A stretch of DNA of 64,000 nt from Euglena gracilis (lineage: Eukaryota; Euglenida; Euglenophyceae; Euglenales). Of this stretch, positions 21,601 through 33,600 are shown one piece after another. Each line of letters begins with the position of its first letter. Positions within the stretch are counted from its first letter, which is position 1. Under the pieces are notes generated by a model. That model was given only the letters and a program-made list of their open reading frames with translations. It did not search any database and was not told where the DNA came from. The translations under genes were made by a program, and so were the position numbers. The stretch lies in NCBI GenBank assembly GCA_039621445.1, contig CP154956.1, positions 7,523,493 to 7,587,492 of the forward strand, read 5' to 3'.

Positions 21601-24600
21601 GGGGATTGAAGCTAGATAAAATTAGCACCGACAAAATTGGAAACCAAAAAAAATGGTGCCAAACCTGAAAATGGCCGGGAAAATTTGGCAGGTTTGTTTG
21701 CAAGATGGCTGGAAAAAGCGTGATTCTGAAAATTTTGAGGCAGGATTTTCCAAAAAGGGCCGGAAAAAATTGGCAGGATTTCTGTACCAATTTTTTCCCA
21801 ATCAATTTTTTCGGCCTCCAATCCCCCCCCCCGTATGTCAATGGCAAACTACCATTGACAACAATAAATGCACCCGTTTCTGCAACTTCGGCAATTGCTG
21901 GGCCAAAGACAAATTTCTGGCAGAGACATGGCACAGCAATGGAGACACACTGCTTGGCCGCGCGCTGCTCACTGGCTTCCTTTGCATGGGTCTTGTACTC
22001 CTGGAACCACTCCACGATCTGCAGCCCATTCTGTGGCACGCGATGTGGCATATGCCGACCTGCGTCATCCCCATTTTGTCCCTACTCCACCCCTCCCTTC
22101 TCCCAACCAGGCCTACCAGGGAATTTCTTACGCACCCCCCTGGGGGGGTCCAGCCTCCGGCTGGCAAAAAGGCTGCTGGCTGGAAATGCACAGATAGGTG
22201 AGCTGGGCAGCCCAGTTGGCTGGCCAGCCTGCAGCTGGCTGGCCCGGCCTTCGGCCGGCTGACCCGATTTTATTTCAGTCGACCCCCCATGGGGGGGGGG
22301 GCTCCCAGCCGAATTTTTGGCTGCTGGCTGGATTTGAGCTGCTGGGTGGCTGGACCCCGGGGGGGGGGGGGGTAGGGTACCCTCCAGAAATTCCCTGCTC
22401 CCAACCCCAACACATATCCCCGTTTCCTGTTCAGCCACATGAATCATTGGGGAGATGAGTTTGCCAACCCCTCAAATGCAAAAATACAACAAACGCCTCC
22501 CCTGCTTCCAACCTTGCAAAGAGCAGCGAGCAAACCTCCAAGCGAACCAGTTCGTCGAAGCACAGGGCGAACAGCTTCGTCTGAGACAAAAAACACAAAA
22601 AAATGGGGGAGGCAACAATCCGTTGACATTCCCAGCATCCCACCAATATGGCAGAATTCTGCTCTCTTGGGGTGGGATTTCCAACTTCTTGCCCTCGGTG
22701 GAACAACAGCAACAAGAAATGGTTGCTGTGGTCTTGGAGAGGGCGTGCGACCAAAACTTTTAGGCAAAAAATCATGCGGGGGCAGCCCAACATTCCAAAA
22801 GGTGTGGTTCCAGGATCGTGCGTTCCTGCAGAGCCTCCCTTGAAGAGCATCAGCCAGAACAATAAGTGGGAAAAAAAAGAGCTTCGTCTGAAACAAAAGC
22901 ACAAAAAATGGGGGATGCTGCCAACAGGCAAGGACAGTCATCCCCGGTTTTTGGTCTCCGGTGGGATCCGGTGGGACCCGGTGGGATCCGGTGGGATCCG
23001 GTGGGATCCGGTGGGATTCCGGTGGGTTGCCTTGGGGGGGGGGGACCGGGGAAAAAAACACATGCAACAAGGCCAGGCTCTTGGCCTCTTTTTTTATTGT
23101 GAGTCACCTTTTGGCTCTGTTCAATGGGCCCAGCCAGGTGCTCAGGATCATTTGCCCCGTCGCCACATGGGATCACCACATGATGTGATGTACTCATTGC
23201 TCACCCTGGGGTCGTCGGTTTCATCCACCCCAATGGCAATCAAGTATTTGTCATCGCGAATCATATCTCATTTTGGGTGTTTTTGGCCAAATCACCTGGT
23301 TTAGCCACCAGATCATACCCAAACTGTCCCAGTGGTCACCGAATCCGTGCAAGTGGCCACAAAATGGCCAAAAGTGGCCAAAAGGGGGCAAAAAGTAGAT
23401 GAAAGCAGTCAGAAGTGGCCTAAAATGGACACAAATAGCCATAAGCAGCCAAAAGTTGGGGTAAATAAAGCAAAAATGCATTCAAACAGCCAAAAATGGT
23501 CTAAATTGCCAAACGCAGCCCAAAATGGCCAAAAGTGGACTAAAAGTGGTCCAGAATGACAAAAAAAAATGGCCAAAAGGGCCAAAAGCTGCTGATTTGC
23601 AGGAAACCAGACAAAAAAAGAATGCAAATCAAATGAAGATGGGGTACTGGTGGAAATTTGTGAAAATTGCACAATTGGAAATGATTCTCCTCATGCGGGC
23701 CATGAATCTATGAAGAAAAATCTGTGCATGGAAAAAAAAATCTCCGGTGGGATCCGGTGGGATCCGGTGGGATCCGGTGGGAACCCACTAGTCAAATGGT
23801 CAAGAAATCCCCGGTGGGATCTGGTGGGATCCGGTGGGATCCGGTGGGATCCGGTGGGATCCGGTGGCTGTCCTTGCCTGGCTGCCAACAATCATTTCCA
23901 ACTTCTTGCCCTCGGTGGAACAACAGCAACAACAAGTGGTTGCGGTTGTCTTGGAGAGGGCGTGTGGCTGAGAATTTTAGACACAATCCAACTTGCCCTC
24001 CTCGGTGGAACATCAGCAACAACAAATGGTTGTGGTGGTCTTGGAGAGGGTGTGTGGCTGAGACTTTTAGACACAATCTAACTTCTTGCCCTCGGTGGAA
24101 CAACAGCAACAACAAGTGGTTGCGGTGGTCTTGGGGAGGGCGGATGAGCATGACCAAGACTTGTTGACCCAAATGTGGCTCCAGAAGCGTCATGCATTCC
24201 TGTAGAGACTTTTCTGGAGCATCAGCCAGAACAATAAAAAGCCTAAAAAAGGCTGTTCCTGGGGGGGGGGACTCACAAAACGGTTTTGAAAGCCGCCTCG
24301 TGAATCCAAGCGAATCGACAATCATTATCTCTTGCCCTCTTGTGGCGCCCATTGTGGCCACCGTGTCCTTGGCTGGGGCTTTGACATTTTTGGCATTAAA
24401 TGTACAGACAATTGCGCTTTTTACGGATTTGATCCTGCTGTGTGTGAGCACCAGAGGCAGTCCTGGGCGTCAGCCAAAGCGGCACAGCATCCGAGGTCAG
24501 AAGATACTGACTGAGAATGACATCATGCGCCGTGGCCCAAAGCAGCCGGCACAACCCACCAAACTTAAGCACGTTCCAGCTCTGTGGCCCAAATTTTGGT

Positions 24601-27600
24601 ATGGAAAGCCTTGTGGGGTTCCACCCCCATCGCTTAAAAAAAAACCTGGTGGGGGTTGGTTGAATACGTGCAAAGAAAATTTGGAACAAATTGGAAATAC
24701 TGAAAATGAAATCCTGGTGGGAGTCAGGCTGTTTTTTTTTGCCAACCCCATGGGGGTCCGGAGTGCCTTAGGGTGCCTGCCCCGGCAGGCACTACCCCCC
24801 CCCCCCGGGGGGATTTCGGCCTCTGCCGAGGAACATTCCTTTGCAAAGAGGCCTTTTTTGGCTCCCCAGCGCCGGGCTGTGCCGGAAGGCCTGTTTCTGA
24901 GCCGAAAAAAATGAGCGTCGTTTGATCCCGGCGTTTTGGGTCAAAAAACGGGCCAAAAAGGTCGAAAAAATGGGGAAAACTTTTGTCTGGCACGATGTTT
25001 TTTTGGCCTCCCGGACCGGGAAAACCTGTTTTTGAGCCGAAAATGAGCGTTTTCTGGCCCTCGGGTGCCCCGTTTTTGGCCCGAAACCCATGGCGTTGGC
25101 GTCAAAAGCGGGTCAAAAGAAAAAAAAAAAAAAAAAAAAAAATAGAAAAAAAAAAAAAAAAAAAAAAAAAGGAACAAAAAAGCGTGCCGGGGAAAAATTT
25201 ATCCGAAACGATATTTTTCCGCCTCCCTGACAATACGACAACAACAATGACCAGGGAGTCAGAGAAAAAGTATCTTCAATTAAAATCAGAATCAGGAGGT
25301 TTCAGGCATCACATGTTCTAAGGAAGGCAAAAAAGGCGCTCAAGAAGGCTGGAAAAAGCCTCTTTGGACCATCCCCTCAAACTGAAACAACAATGACCAA
25401 AGAGTCAGAGAAAAAGGCTCATCAATGTGAATCAGAATCAGGAGGTTTCAGGCATCACATGTCCTAAACACACAATATTTTACCGACCCCCGGGTCACTC
25501 TTTTTGGAAAACCGCCCCCCCCCCCCCGGGAAGGGGGTCGAAAACGGCCACTTTCCAGTCACTTTAGGCAAAAAAATTCTCCGGCGCCTTTGGCGCCGGG
25601 GTCACTCAAACCACTTTTGCCCACCCCTGGCCAACCCAGGGGGGGGGGTCCGGGCCAAAAACCGGTCAGTCACTCTGAAAAAACCAGTCCCCCCTCCCGG
25701 GGGGGGGGGGGGGTCGGGGGGTCGGCCAGTGCTTTAGCAATAGACTGGTCCTAAAGAAGGCAAAAAAAGGCAGTCAAAAAGGCTGGAAAAAGCCTGTTGG
25801 TTGACCCCGTACCCCCAGTACCCCGTACCCCGTACCGGTCCAGGGGGATGGTGCCGATCTTTGGCCCAGCACAAAATGCTGGGCCAAAGAATTTGCCCCC
25901 CAAAAAAGCCGCAAATGCCTCCTAGCGCAAAATCCACACATATGATTTTGACCCAAATAAGCTTTGTGGAATACATGCATAATCAGGGGGGGGTGTTGAG
26001 TGCAGTTTTGAGGGGAAAAAGGTGAACACCTCGAACACTGAGGTCAGTGGTGGCCCCTCCTTCACAAGCTGACTGCAAAAATAGAGGAAGAAATGCAATC
26101 GCGCAGCAATAAAGCAATCGCGTTCTCATCAAATTGCTTTTAGGCAGCACATTTGGCATCATTTTAGCTATCAAAAAAATTGCATAAAAAATCCCCCCCT
26201 TGGCCCAATGCCCCCCTTGGCCCAACCTGCAATCTGCTCCAGGTTGCAAAATCTGCAAAACAAAGCAATTGTGGCAGGAAAACAAATCCATCAAAGCAAA
26301 TCAGCTAAACGATACCTCAATTCACGCATCGTCTGCAAAGACAAGAATGCCGGCTTCGAGATTTCCTGCTTCACTGTCTTGGTCTCCTTGACCTGCAAAG
26401 CAAATATGTATTCACAATATTCAAATGGAAAAAATGCACACGAACTTTGCAGACTTGGAGGCTGAATACTTCAGAGGATGAAAACACTGCTTCCAATAAA
26501 GAACATCACAACATTCATAATCCTCACCCAACATCACAATTCCCAGAGGATCAGAACAGATCTTGGTTTGGAATGATCAGGAATCAAAAGCAAATAGTCA
26601 TCAGGCGGGAGGTGGCATATCAAGGCATGCCTCAAGAAAATTGACCCCCCCAGGCAGGGTCCAGCCTTTTTACAGCCCCAAACCTCCCCTTCACCCCCCT
26701 ATCAAAGAGTGTTATTCATTTCCACATGCAAACGCAAGCACAGGCCGCCCTTCAGACGCCTGGACGGCAACGGATTTTCCGCTTTCAGGGGGGGCAAACC
26801 AAAAATGGGTGAAACTCGGGGGAGGGGAACGCGACCCTCAAGAAACGTGACATAAAAAACGCTAAACCTTTGTTGCCATTATTTAACCATTTTTTTCGAC
26901 AACAGACCACAGCAAAATGAAATCAAATTCCCTGACGAAGCCGAAAATTTTTTCAAGTCCTCTCTCCAGCAGAAAGTGCATATCCCGGTAACCCACTGTT
27001 GGATTTACCATGCGATTCACGTTTTTGCAAAAATTGTGGTGGAGTACAACAATACAACCCGAGGAATAATAAATAAATAAAAAACTCTCCACTGAAAAAC
27101 CAAAATAGCCAGCGGAAAAAAACACAAAAGCAACTTACCAAAATCAACAATCGCCAAAAAAAACCACAAAAAAGAAGCGTTTGCATTCCCCTCCCCTGCA
27201 AAAAATGGGTCAGAAAAGGGTGGTCAGGGCAAATTTGGGCTTATTAATCAGCAGTTTTTTGGGACATCCTTGCATCTTCGATTTTTTGGTTCCCCATTCG
27301 ACCTCAAGTCAAACCCAGCTCCAGTGTGTGGGGGGGAGGGGGGTCAGCCAGCAGCCTTTTTCCAGCGAACCCAAATTTTCCTGCCCTGGCAGGGGTTTTC
27401 AAAAGCAGCCCGGCTGGGAGGTGCTGGGAGGAAAAAAGCTGCTGGCTGGCTGGACCCCCCCCAGATGGGTCCCCTCCGCTGAAGAAATGACCTCGGTGGC
27501 ATTCTGCCCATATGGTGTGTGTGGTGGGGGACGGAAAACTAATGGGTTTGGAGGGTGGGTTCTTCCAAACACGGGTTTTTAAGAGGGGGGAGGGGGAGGG

Positions 27601-30600
27601 GGTCCCACCCACCCACCCCTGGGGGAACGGTGTCCCAGGGGACCCACACAAAATGGCCGAAAAAACTCGAAAAATGCTAAAAATAGCACTTTCGGGAAAA
27701 ATTTCAGCGCCTTTGCGAGCCCGCCCCCTCCGGGGGGGGGGGGGGGCTCAGCCGGACCCACCCACCCAATCCCCCTCCCCCGCCGGGGGTCCACGACAAA
27801 TAAAACCTCTGCTTTAAACCAAAAGGCAAACTGGTGGTGGCCAGTCAGAACAGATCTTGGTTTCAGACAATCAGGCAATCAACAGCACGGGTCATCAATC
27901 TGCATTCTCACATGCTCACATGTTTCTCAAGCTGGTCAAACAGAATCGGCACATTATGTCAGAACAGATCTTGGTTTGAAAACGATCAGGAATCAAGAGC
28001 GCGTGGTCATCAGATGCATTGGAATTGGGGTGAGCATTTGCTACCCAAAATAAAAACGTTTTTCACACCACACCATGGCGGTACTGTCCACGGGGAGGGG
28101 GGAAATATCGGTTAGGACGAAAGGTCCAAAAGAAAAAAAATTGAGATCTGAGGAAAGCAGAAATGGAAAAAAAACCAGGGAACTCATGAATTTGGCATCA
28201 CATTCCCAAGTAGGATTTTTCACCGGAAAATTGCAGGAACAATTTCTGTTAATATGTTGGAAAAAATTGGTTTCGTGCCCCGTGACGTTTGCTCCAATCC
28301 AATCCCCCACTATCCCAATCTGTCCAATCCCCTGTGACATTTTCTCCAAATACAATCCCCCACTGTTGTTCAACGGCCACCCCCGTGGTTGACACCAGTG
28401 GTCAAGGGTGGTGCGGGAAACCCTCGCTGGGGGGGGGACCCATCAGAGTGTGGAGTCAGAAATACATAACATCATTGCTCAGAACAGGTCTGTGATGAAA
28501 AAAATTCATCAGGACATTGTTCTCACCATTGTTCTCATTCAAAACTCAACACTTGCATGATTTCCTCCCATCAAAAGCGTCTCAGATCTCAGTGTCGATT
28601 GTGTGTCAATCATGTGCTCTCCATCTGAAACGTGGAATGCAATACTTCCATCATTGCCCAGTTGCAGTTGGAATCTTCGAAAGCTTCAACAACAAAACCT
28701 TAATTCAACAAAAAACAGTGTTTTGCTCCAGGACGCTGCTGTGAAATAAGACATGTGTTATGGCATACAAGGTATGCAACAACCCAACCTGAAATGCCAG
28801 CCCAACCCACTGAACTCAGTAGTGCGCAGCTACTCAGCAAGATATCAGAGACGAGAACACATCATTGCAGCCTGAGAAGGATATTGCTGAACAACCGCTC
28901 ACAATGTCTGTTGGCTGGGAAAAGGCTGGAGGGCCCAAATCAGGCTGTTTTTTTTTAAACCAACCAGGGGGGAGGGGGTTCCGGCCTCAGGGGTGCCCAG
29001 GGTTGTATGGGAATCTCTGGGGGGACCCCCCCTTCCAAAACTAGGGGGGTGGGGGGACCCCCCCCTACCACCTACCTCATGTCTGCGGAGCTTCTCATAC
29101 AACCCTGGGGGGACCCAGGGTGGTCCGCACCACCTGAAAAAACAGCCTGGCCCAAATGGGGTCAACTCAGGTCAAGAAAAATTCAGAAAATAACCAAATC
29201 AAATCAAATATTTCACCCAAAACTTGGGTTGGACCCCATCTTGACCAACTGGCATCCGCCAGAATGGTCGAAGAGGCAAAGAAAATGCATCAAAACAGGG
29301 TTCATGACACTTTGGCGGCAATTTCATTTGATTCACTTCCAAGAATTAAAATGACAAACGGGTTCCCTGGTGGCATCAGAAAAGAGGCTCCTCAAAGCGA
29401 ACTCAGAATCAGGAGGTTGATACAGCATCATTCATTTGTCATTTGGAGAGCTATCCTGATGGGTGACAAACCAAATCGGGGTGGGATGCCTTGCTCCGGC
29501 GTGCCTTGTGGTGGGGGGGGACACAACAGGGACGCTCAAAGAAACACGACAAAAAACCCCGCATGGACACAACAAAACCCAAACTCAAATTGTATATAAA
29601 ATCCCTCAGCACCTCCCCCAGATGCCCCCAAAAAATTTCGGCGTTTCGCGCCGGTCACTGGGAAAAAAATTTCCACTAGCTAGCCCTGCTAGCAGACACC
29701 CCGGGGGGGGGGGGTCTGCTAGAAATCCCACTGGGCAAATTTGGACTAGCTGCAGTCCCCCCCCCCGGGGGTGTACTGCAATCCCTTAAGCAAATGCCTG
29801 CTCATGACACTTTCATTTCAAGAATTAAAATGACAACCCGGTTCCGTGGTGGCATCAGAAAAGAGGCTCCTCAAAGCGAACTCAGAATCAGGAGGTTGAT
29901 ACAACATCATTCATTTTGTAGAGCTATCCTCTAAACAGTCTTTCACCAACAGCACCTTTCCACCGGAGAGGACAGAGAAAAATTCCAAAGACTGACGAAA
30001 AAGTTTTACTTTGGAATTTTTTAATTTTTCATTAAGTATTTTGTCAACCAAAAAAAGCAAAACTGCAAAAAAATGCAACCACTGAATTGGAAACGCTGAA
30101 CTCAGTAGTGCGCAGCTACTCAGCAAGGTATCAGAGACGAGAACACATCAGCACGAGGAGGATATTGCTGACAATTTCTGTTGGCTGGGAAAAGGCTGGA
30201 GGGCCCAAAATGGGGCCAACTCAGGTCCAGAAAAATTCAGTCGCGAAATAACCAAATCAAATGTATCAAAAAACCAAATATTTCACCCAAAATGGGTTGG
30301 ACTCCCCTTCGCCCATTTTGGACTCCCCTTCGACCATCCCCATCAAAACGGGGCTCGTGACACTTTCATTCCAAGAATTAAGATGACAACCCGGTTCCCT
30401 GGTGGCATCAGAAAAGAGGCTCCTCAAAGCGAACTCAGAATCAGGAGGTTGATACAACATCATTCATTTTGTAGAGCTATCCTCTAAACAGTCCTTCACC
30501 AACGGGGGGGGGCAGGGCAGAACAGGCCCCTCAGCACCTGGGAATTGGTGGGGGGGGGGTCCCCCCACCACAGTGTTTTCACAGGTTTTTTTTATTCCCC

Positions 30601-33600
30601 CCGGCGCCGAAAGATTTTTTGGGGGGGCCGAGAAATTGGTGCTCCCGAAAATATGGTAAGGGCCCCCGGATTGCCACACCTCAAAACCAAAGGGCTGCCC
30701 ATCAATCCCTGGGGCAGCCTGCTCACATACATATTTCAGTCAAAATGGACACTTTCGCCCCCAGCTGGGAGAGGCCAAAACCTCGCTCTACCCCGAAATG
30801 AAAAAAAGGGAAAAAACCTGGTTCGCAGAAAAAGGGATGCCCTTCCCCATCATGACAAGAGGGGGAAAAGTTGTGCTCCTGGCATGAGCCAGAAAACAAT
30901 TTGAAAAAAAAACATAAAATGCACCTCCTTCTTCACGGTCTTGGTGTCCTTGATGATGGGAGTTGTCTTCTCGAGCTCCTTCAGAGTTTCTTCCAAACGT
31001 TCAATCCGCTCAAATCGTTCCACCTGGAAAATGGATTGGCTGAAGAGGAAGTGTTGCGACACAAAAAAAACCAAAATTGAAAGCTTACATAACAATCTGC
31101 AAAAATGCAAAATGCATCAGTTGTGCAGGGGGAAAAAAACCTCTGCAAAATGCAGTGGGGCATTGCGATAACTGAGCCGTATTTTGGGGTCCTTGTCGCT
31201 GAGCACTATTTTGGGGTCCTTGCAGTTGAGCCATACTTTGGGGTCCTTGCAGTTGAGCCATATTTTGGGGTCCTTGTCGTTGAGCCATATTTTGGGGTCC
31301 TTGTAGATGAGCCGTATTTTGGGGTCATTGTTTGGGCCATTGGGCCCAACCACCACCCCTACTCACCACCTCACATGGGGAAACACGCACTGACTAAACA
31401 CGCAAAAATAAACAACTATGGCACACGCCGCGCGACTGTCTGAGCTGAACCCCATATATGCCAGACGTTGAGTTGGTGGCGGCGCACACCTCCCGTTCCC
31501 CGGGCCGGGGCTTGTTCGCTTCGGCGCGCTGGCGGGCGATGCGGTCGAAATACTCCTTCTTGGCCGCCTCTTTGTCCTCTTCCGTCATGGGTTCCTCCTC
31601 CGTGACGTGGGTCACCACCTGCAAACAGAGTGTTTTGCATTGAACAGAGAGCGGTCCTGAAACACCCAAAGCTACAAGAAACTTTGGCATTTTTCGGCGA
31701 GAACAGCTCCGCTCCCGCCGGGGGATGGCCAGGGAGGGAAAAACAGCAGGTGAAGCACAAAGACCTTGTGAGGCCACACCCGAATCACATTGCAGTGTTG
31801 TTGTTTGGGGTTGATGTTTCAGTTGACTGTGCAATGCCACCTCACACCGCGTTGGTTACAACTGGCCAGCAACCGGTGGCTTTTTCTTTCCCTTTCTGCG
31901 TTCTTTTCCCATTTTGTTCATGAGCTGCACCCACATCCTTCACCTAAAAGCCGCCATCAAAATAACTCTAACAACGCACGTAAAGCATGAACAAAACAGT
32001 GTGTCAATGCCAAATTGTCCCAAAATTGTGTATGCTCAGATGAAACATGCCGTACAAATGGCACATTGCACGGCACAGCTACATATCAAACGACTCCAGA
32101 GAGCCAACACAGGGAGACAACACAGAGACGGAACAAATATCTGGCGCTCTTTGATGGGGCACAATCGGCACTGGGCGAGCCCGACGGCCCTCAGCGGTAG
32201 AGCGCTGAAATCTGGTGGACACCGCATTTTTCTGTGCCCCCCCATACGGTGGGACGCATGCAGCTCCTACAGAACAAAATCCCCACCAAGAGCATTGGAG
32301 CAGGGAATTTCTTAAGAACCCTCGGGGGGGGGGGGGGGCCTCCGGCTGGCAAAAAGGCTGCTGGCTGGATTTGAGCTGCTGGCTGGACCCCCCGGGGGGG
32401 GGCGGGGGGAGGGGGGGTCCGGGGCTGGAGGGGGCTGGGCTGGGCTGGGTCGACGAAAAACAAAATTTTTTAACACATTTTTGCCATTTTCGACATTTCG
32501 ATGGGTGGAGCTAGGTCAAGGCTGGGGGGCCGTGGTGGAGGAAGCTGCGAGGAGGGGAAAAAATGAAGGGACAGGTGAGCTGAGTAGCACAATTGGCCCG
32601 CCGGCCTTCGGCCGGCTGGGCCGGCCTGCGGCCGGCAGGCCCGGCCTCCGGCCGGGCTGGACCCGACTTTATTTCACTTGACCCCCGGGGGGGGGGGGTG
32701 GGCTCCCAGCCCGAATTTGGGCTGCTGGCTGGATTTGAGCTGCTGGCTGGCTGGACCCCCCCCCGGGGGTAGGGTACCCTCCGGCAACACAGGGAGACAC
32801 ACAGAGACGGAACAAATATCTGGCGCTCTTTGATGGGGCACAATCGGCACTGGGCGAGCCCGACGGCCCTCAGCGGTAGAGCGCTGAAATCTGGTGGACA
32901 CCGCATTTTTCTGTGCCCCCCATACGGTGGGACGCATGCAGCTCCTACAGAACAAAATCCCCACCAAGAGTATTGGAGCATTGTCTGAAGGCAGCCAAAA
33001 AGGCATCTTATTCAATCGCATTTGCGCTTCAGATGACAGCCTGCTGGCACGTGGAAAAACAAGAGAATCTGACATTTTGGTGCCGACACCCCTTCCTCCG
33101 ACCGCGATGTTTTTCAAACCGGAACGTTTCAGAACCTGGCACCACTCGATTGCTTCTCGCCCTCCTTGGAATAACAGCAACACCGCTGGTCACCATGCTG
33201 TTGGCTGGGGCTTTGTTTGCCAACAAATTGGCTTTGTTCTCCCCCTTGGCTTCAATGTATGGTAATTCAGACCTGGGGTTTTTTTTAAGACCGAGGGGGG
33301 TCCCCCCACCCCCCTGGGGAGGTCCTGGGGGACCCACAAAAATGGCCGAAAAGTGCTAAAAATAGCACTTTTCAAAAATTTTCGGTGCCTTCGGCGTCGA
33401 AAAGTATATCCCACCCCCGCCCCGAGGGGGGGGGGGGGGGATAACCCAACCTTCCCCCCCCCCCGGGGGGTCCAAGGCTAAAAAAACCCGTGCTTCAGAC
33501 CTGAACTTATTTCCATTTAATTCAACAGTCCGGACAAAAATGACGGGACACAAAAATGATGGGAAATACCCCAATTTCCCCCCATATTTTCCATAGAAAT

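Larger units (their letters stand above)
22060..26325. other. Intron 18: repeats, no exon seen
   Basis: 4.3 kb. It holds a MITE-like copy with ends CAGGGAATTTCTTA and AAATTCCCTG (22,121-22,402, no clear target duplication), decamer repeats, a 90-bp tandem repeat, a segment rich in CAAAATGGCC words (23,260-23,600), a GAATCAGGAGGTTTCAGGCA repeat (25,290; 25,435) and part of a GGTCAGTCACTC family element (25,500-25,745). Confidence 0.55.
26393..30924. other. Intron 17: repeats, no exon seen
   Basis: 4.5 kb. Contains a partial MITE of the CGGCGCC family (27,565-27,810), MITE 28,941-29,149 and several duplicated blocks: 28,806-28,940 resembles 30,097-30,210, and 29,805-29,945 resembles 30,355-30,490 (including AACTCAGAATCAGGAGGTTG). 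No coding exon was recognised. Confidence 0.55.

Noticed and set aside
31085-31288. Open repeat frame MAQLQGPQN in intron 16 as an extra exon
   Set aside because: No splice sites at suitable positions; flanking exons 16 and 17 already join in phase 0. The frame is open only because the repeat period is 27 bp.
32190-32240. tRNA-like A-box (CTCAGCGGTAGAGCGCT), possible tRNA or SINE head
   Set aside because: No B-box, no acceptor stem and no cloverleaf can be drawn. It is part of the 195-bp duplicated block.
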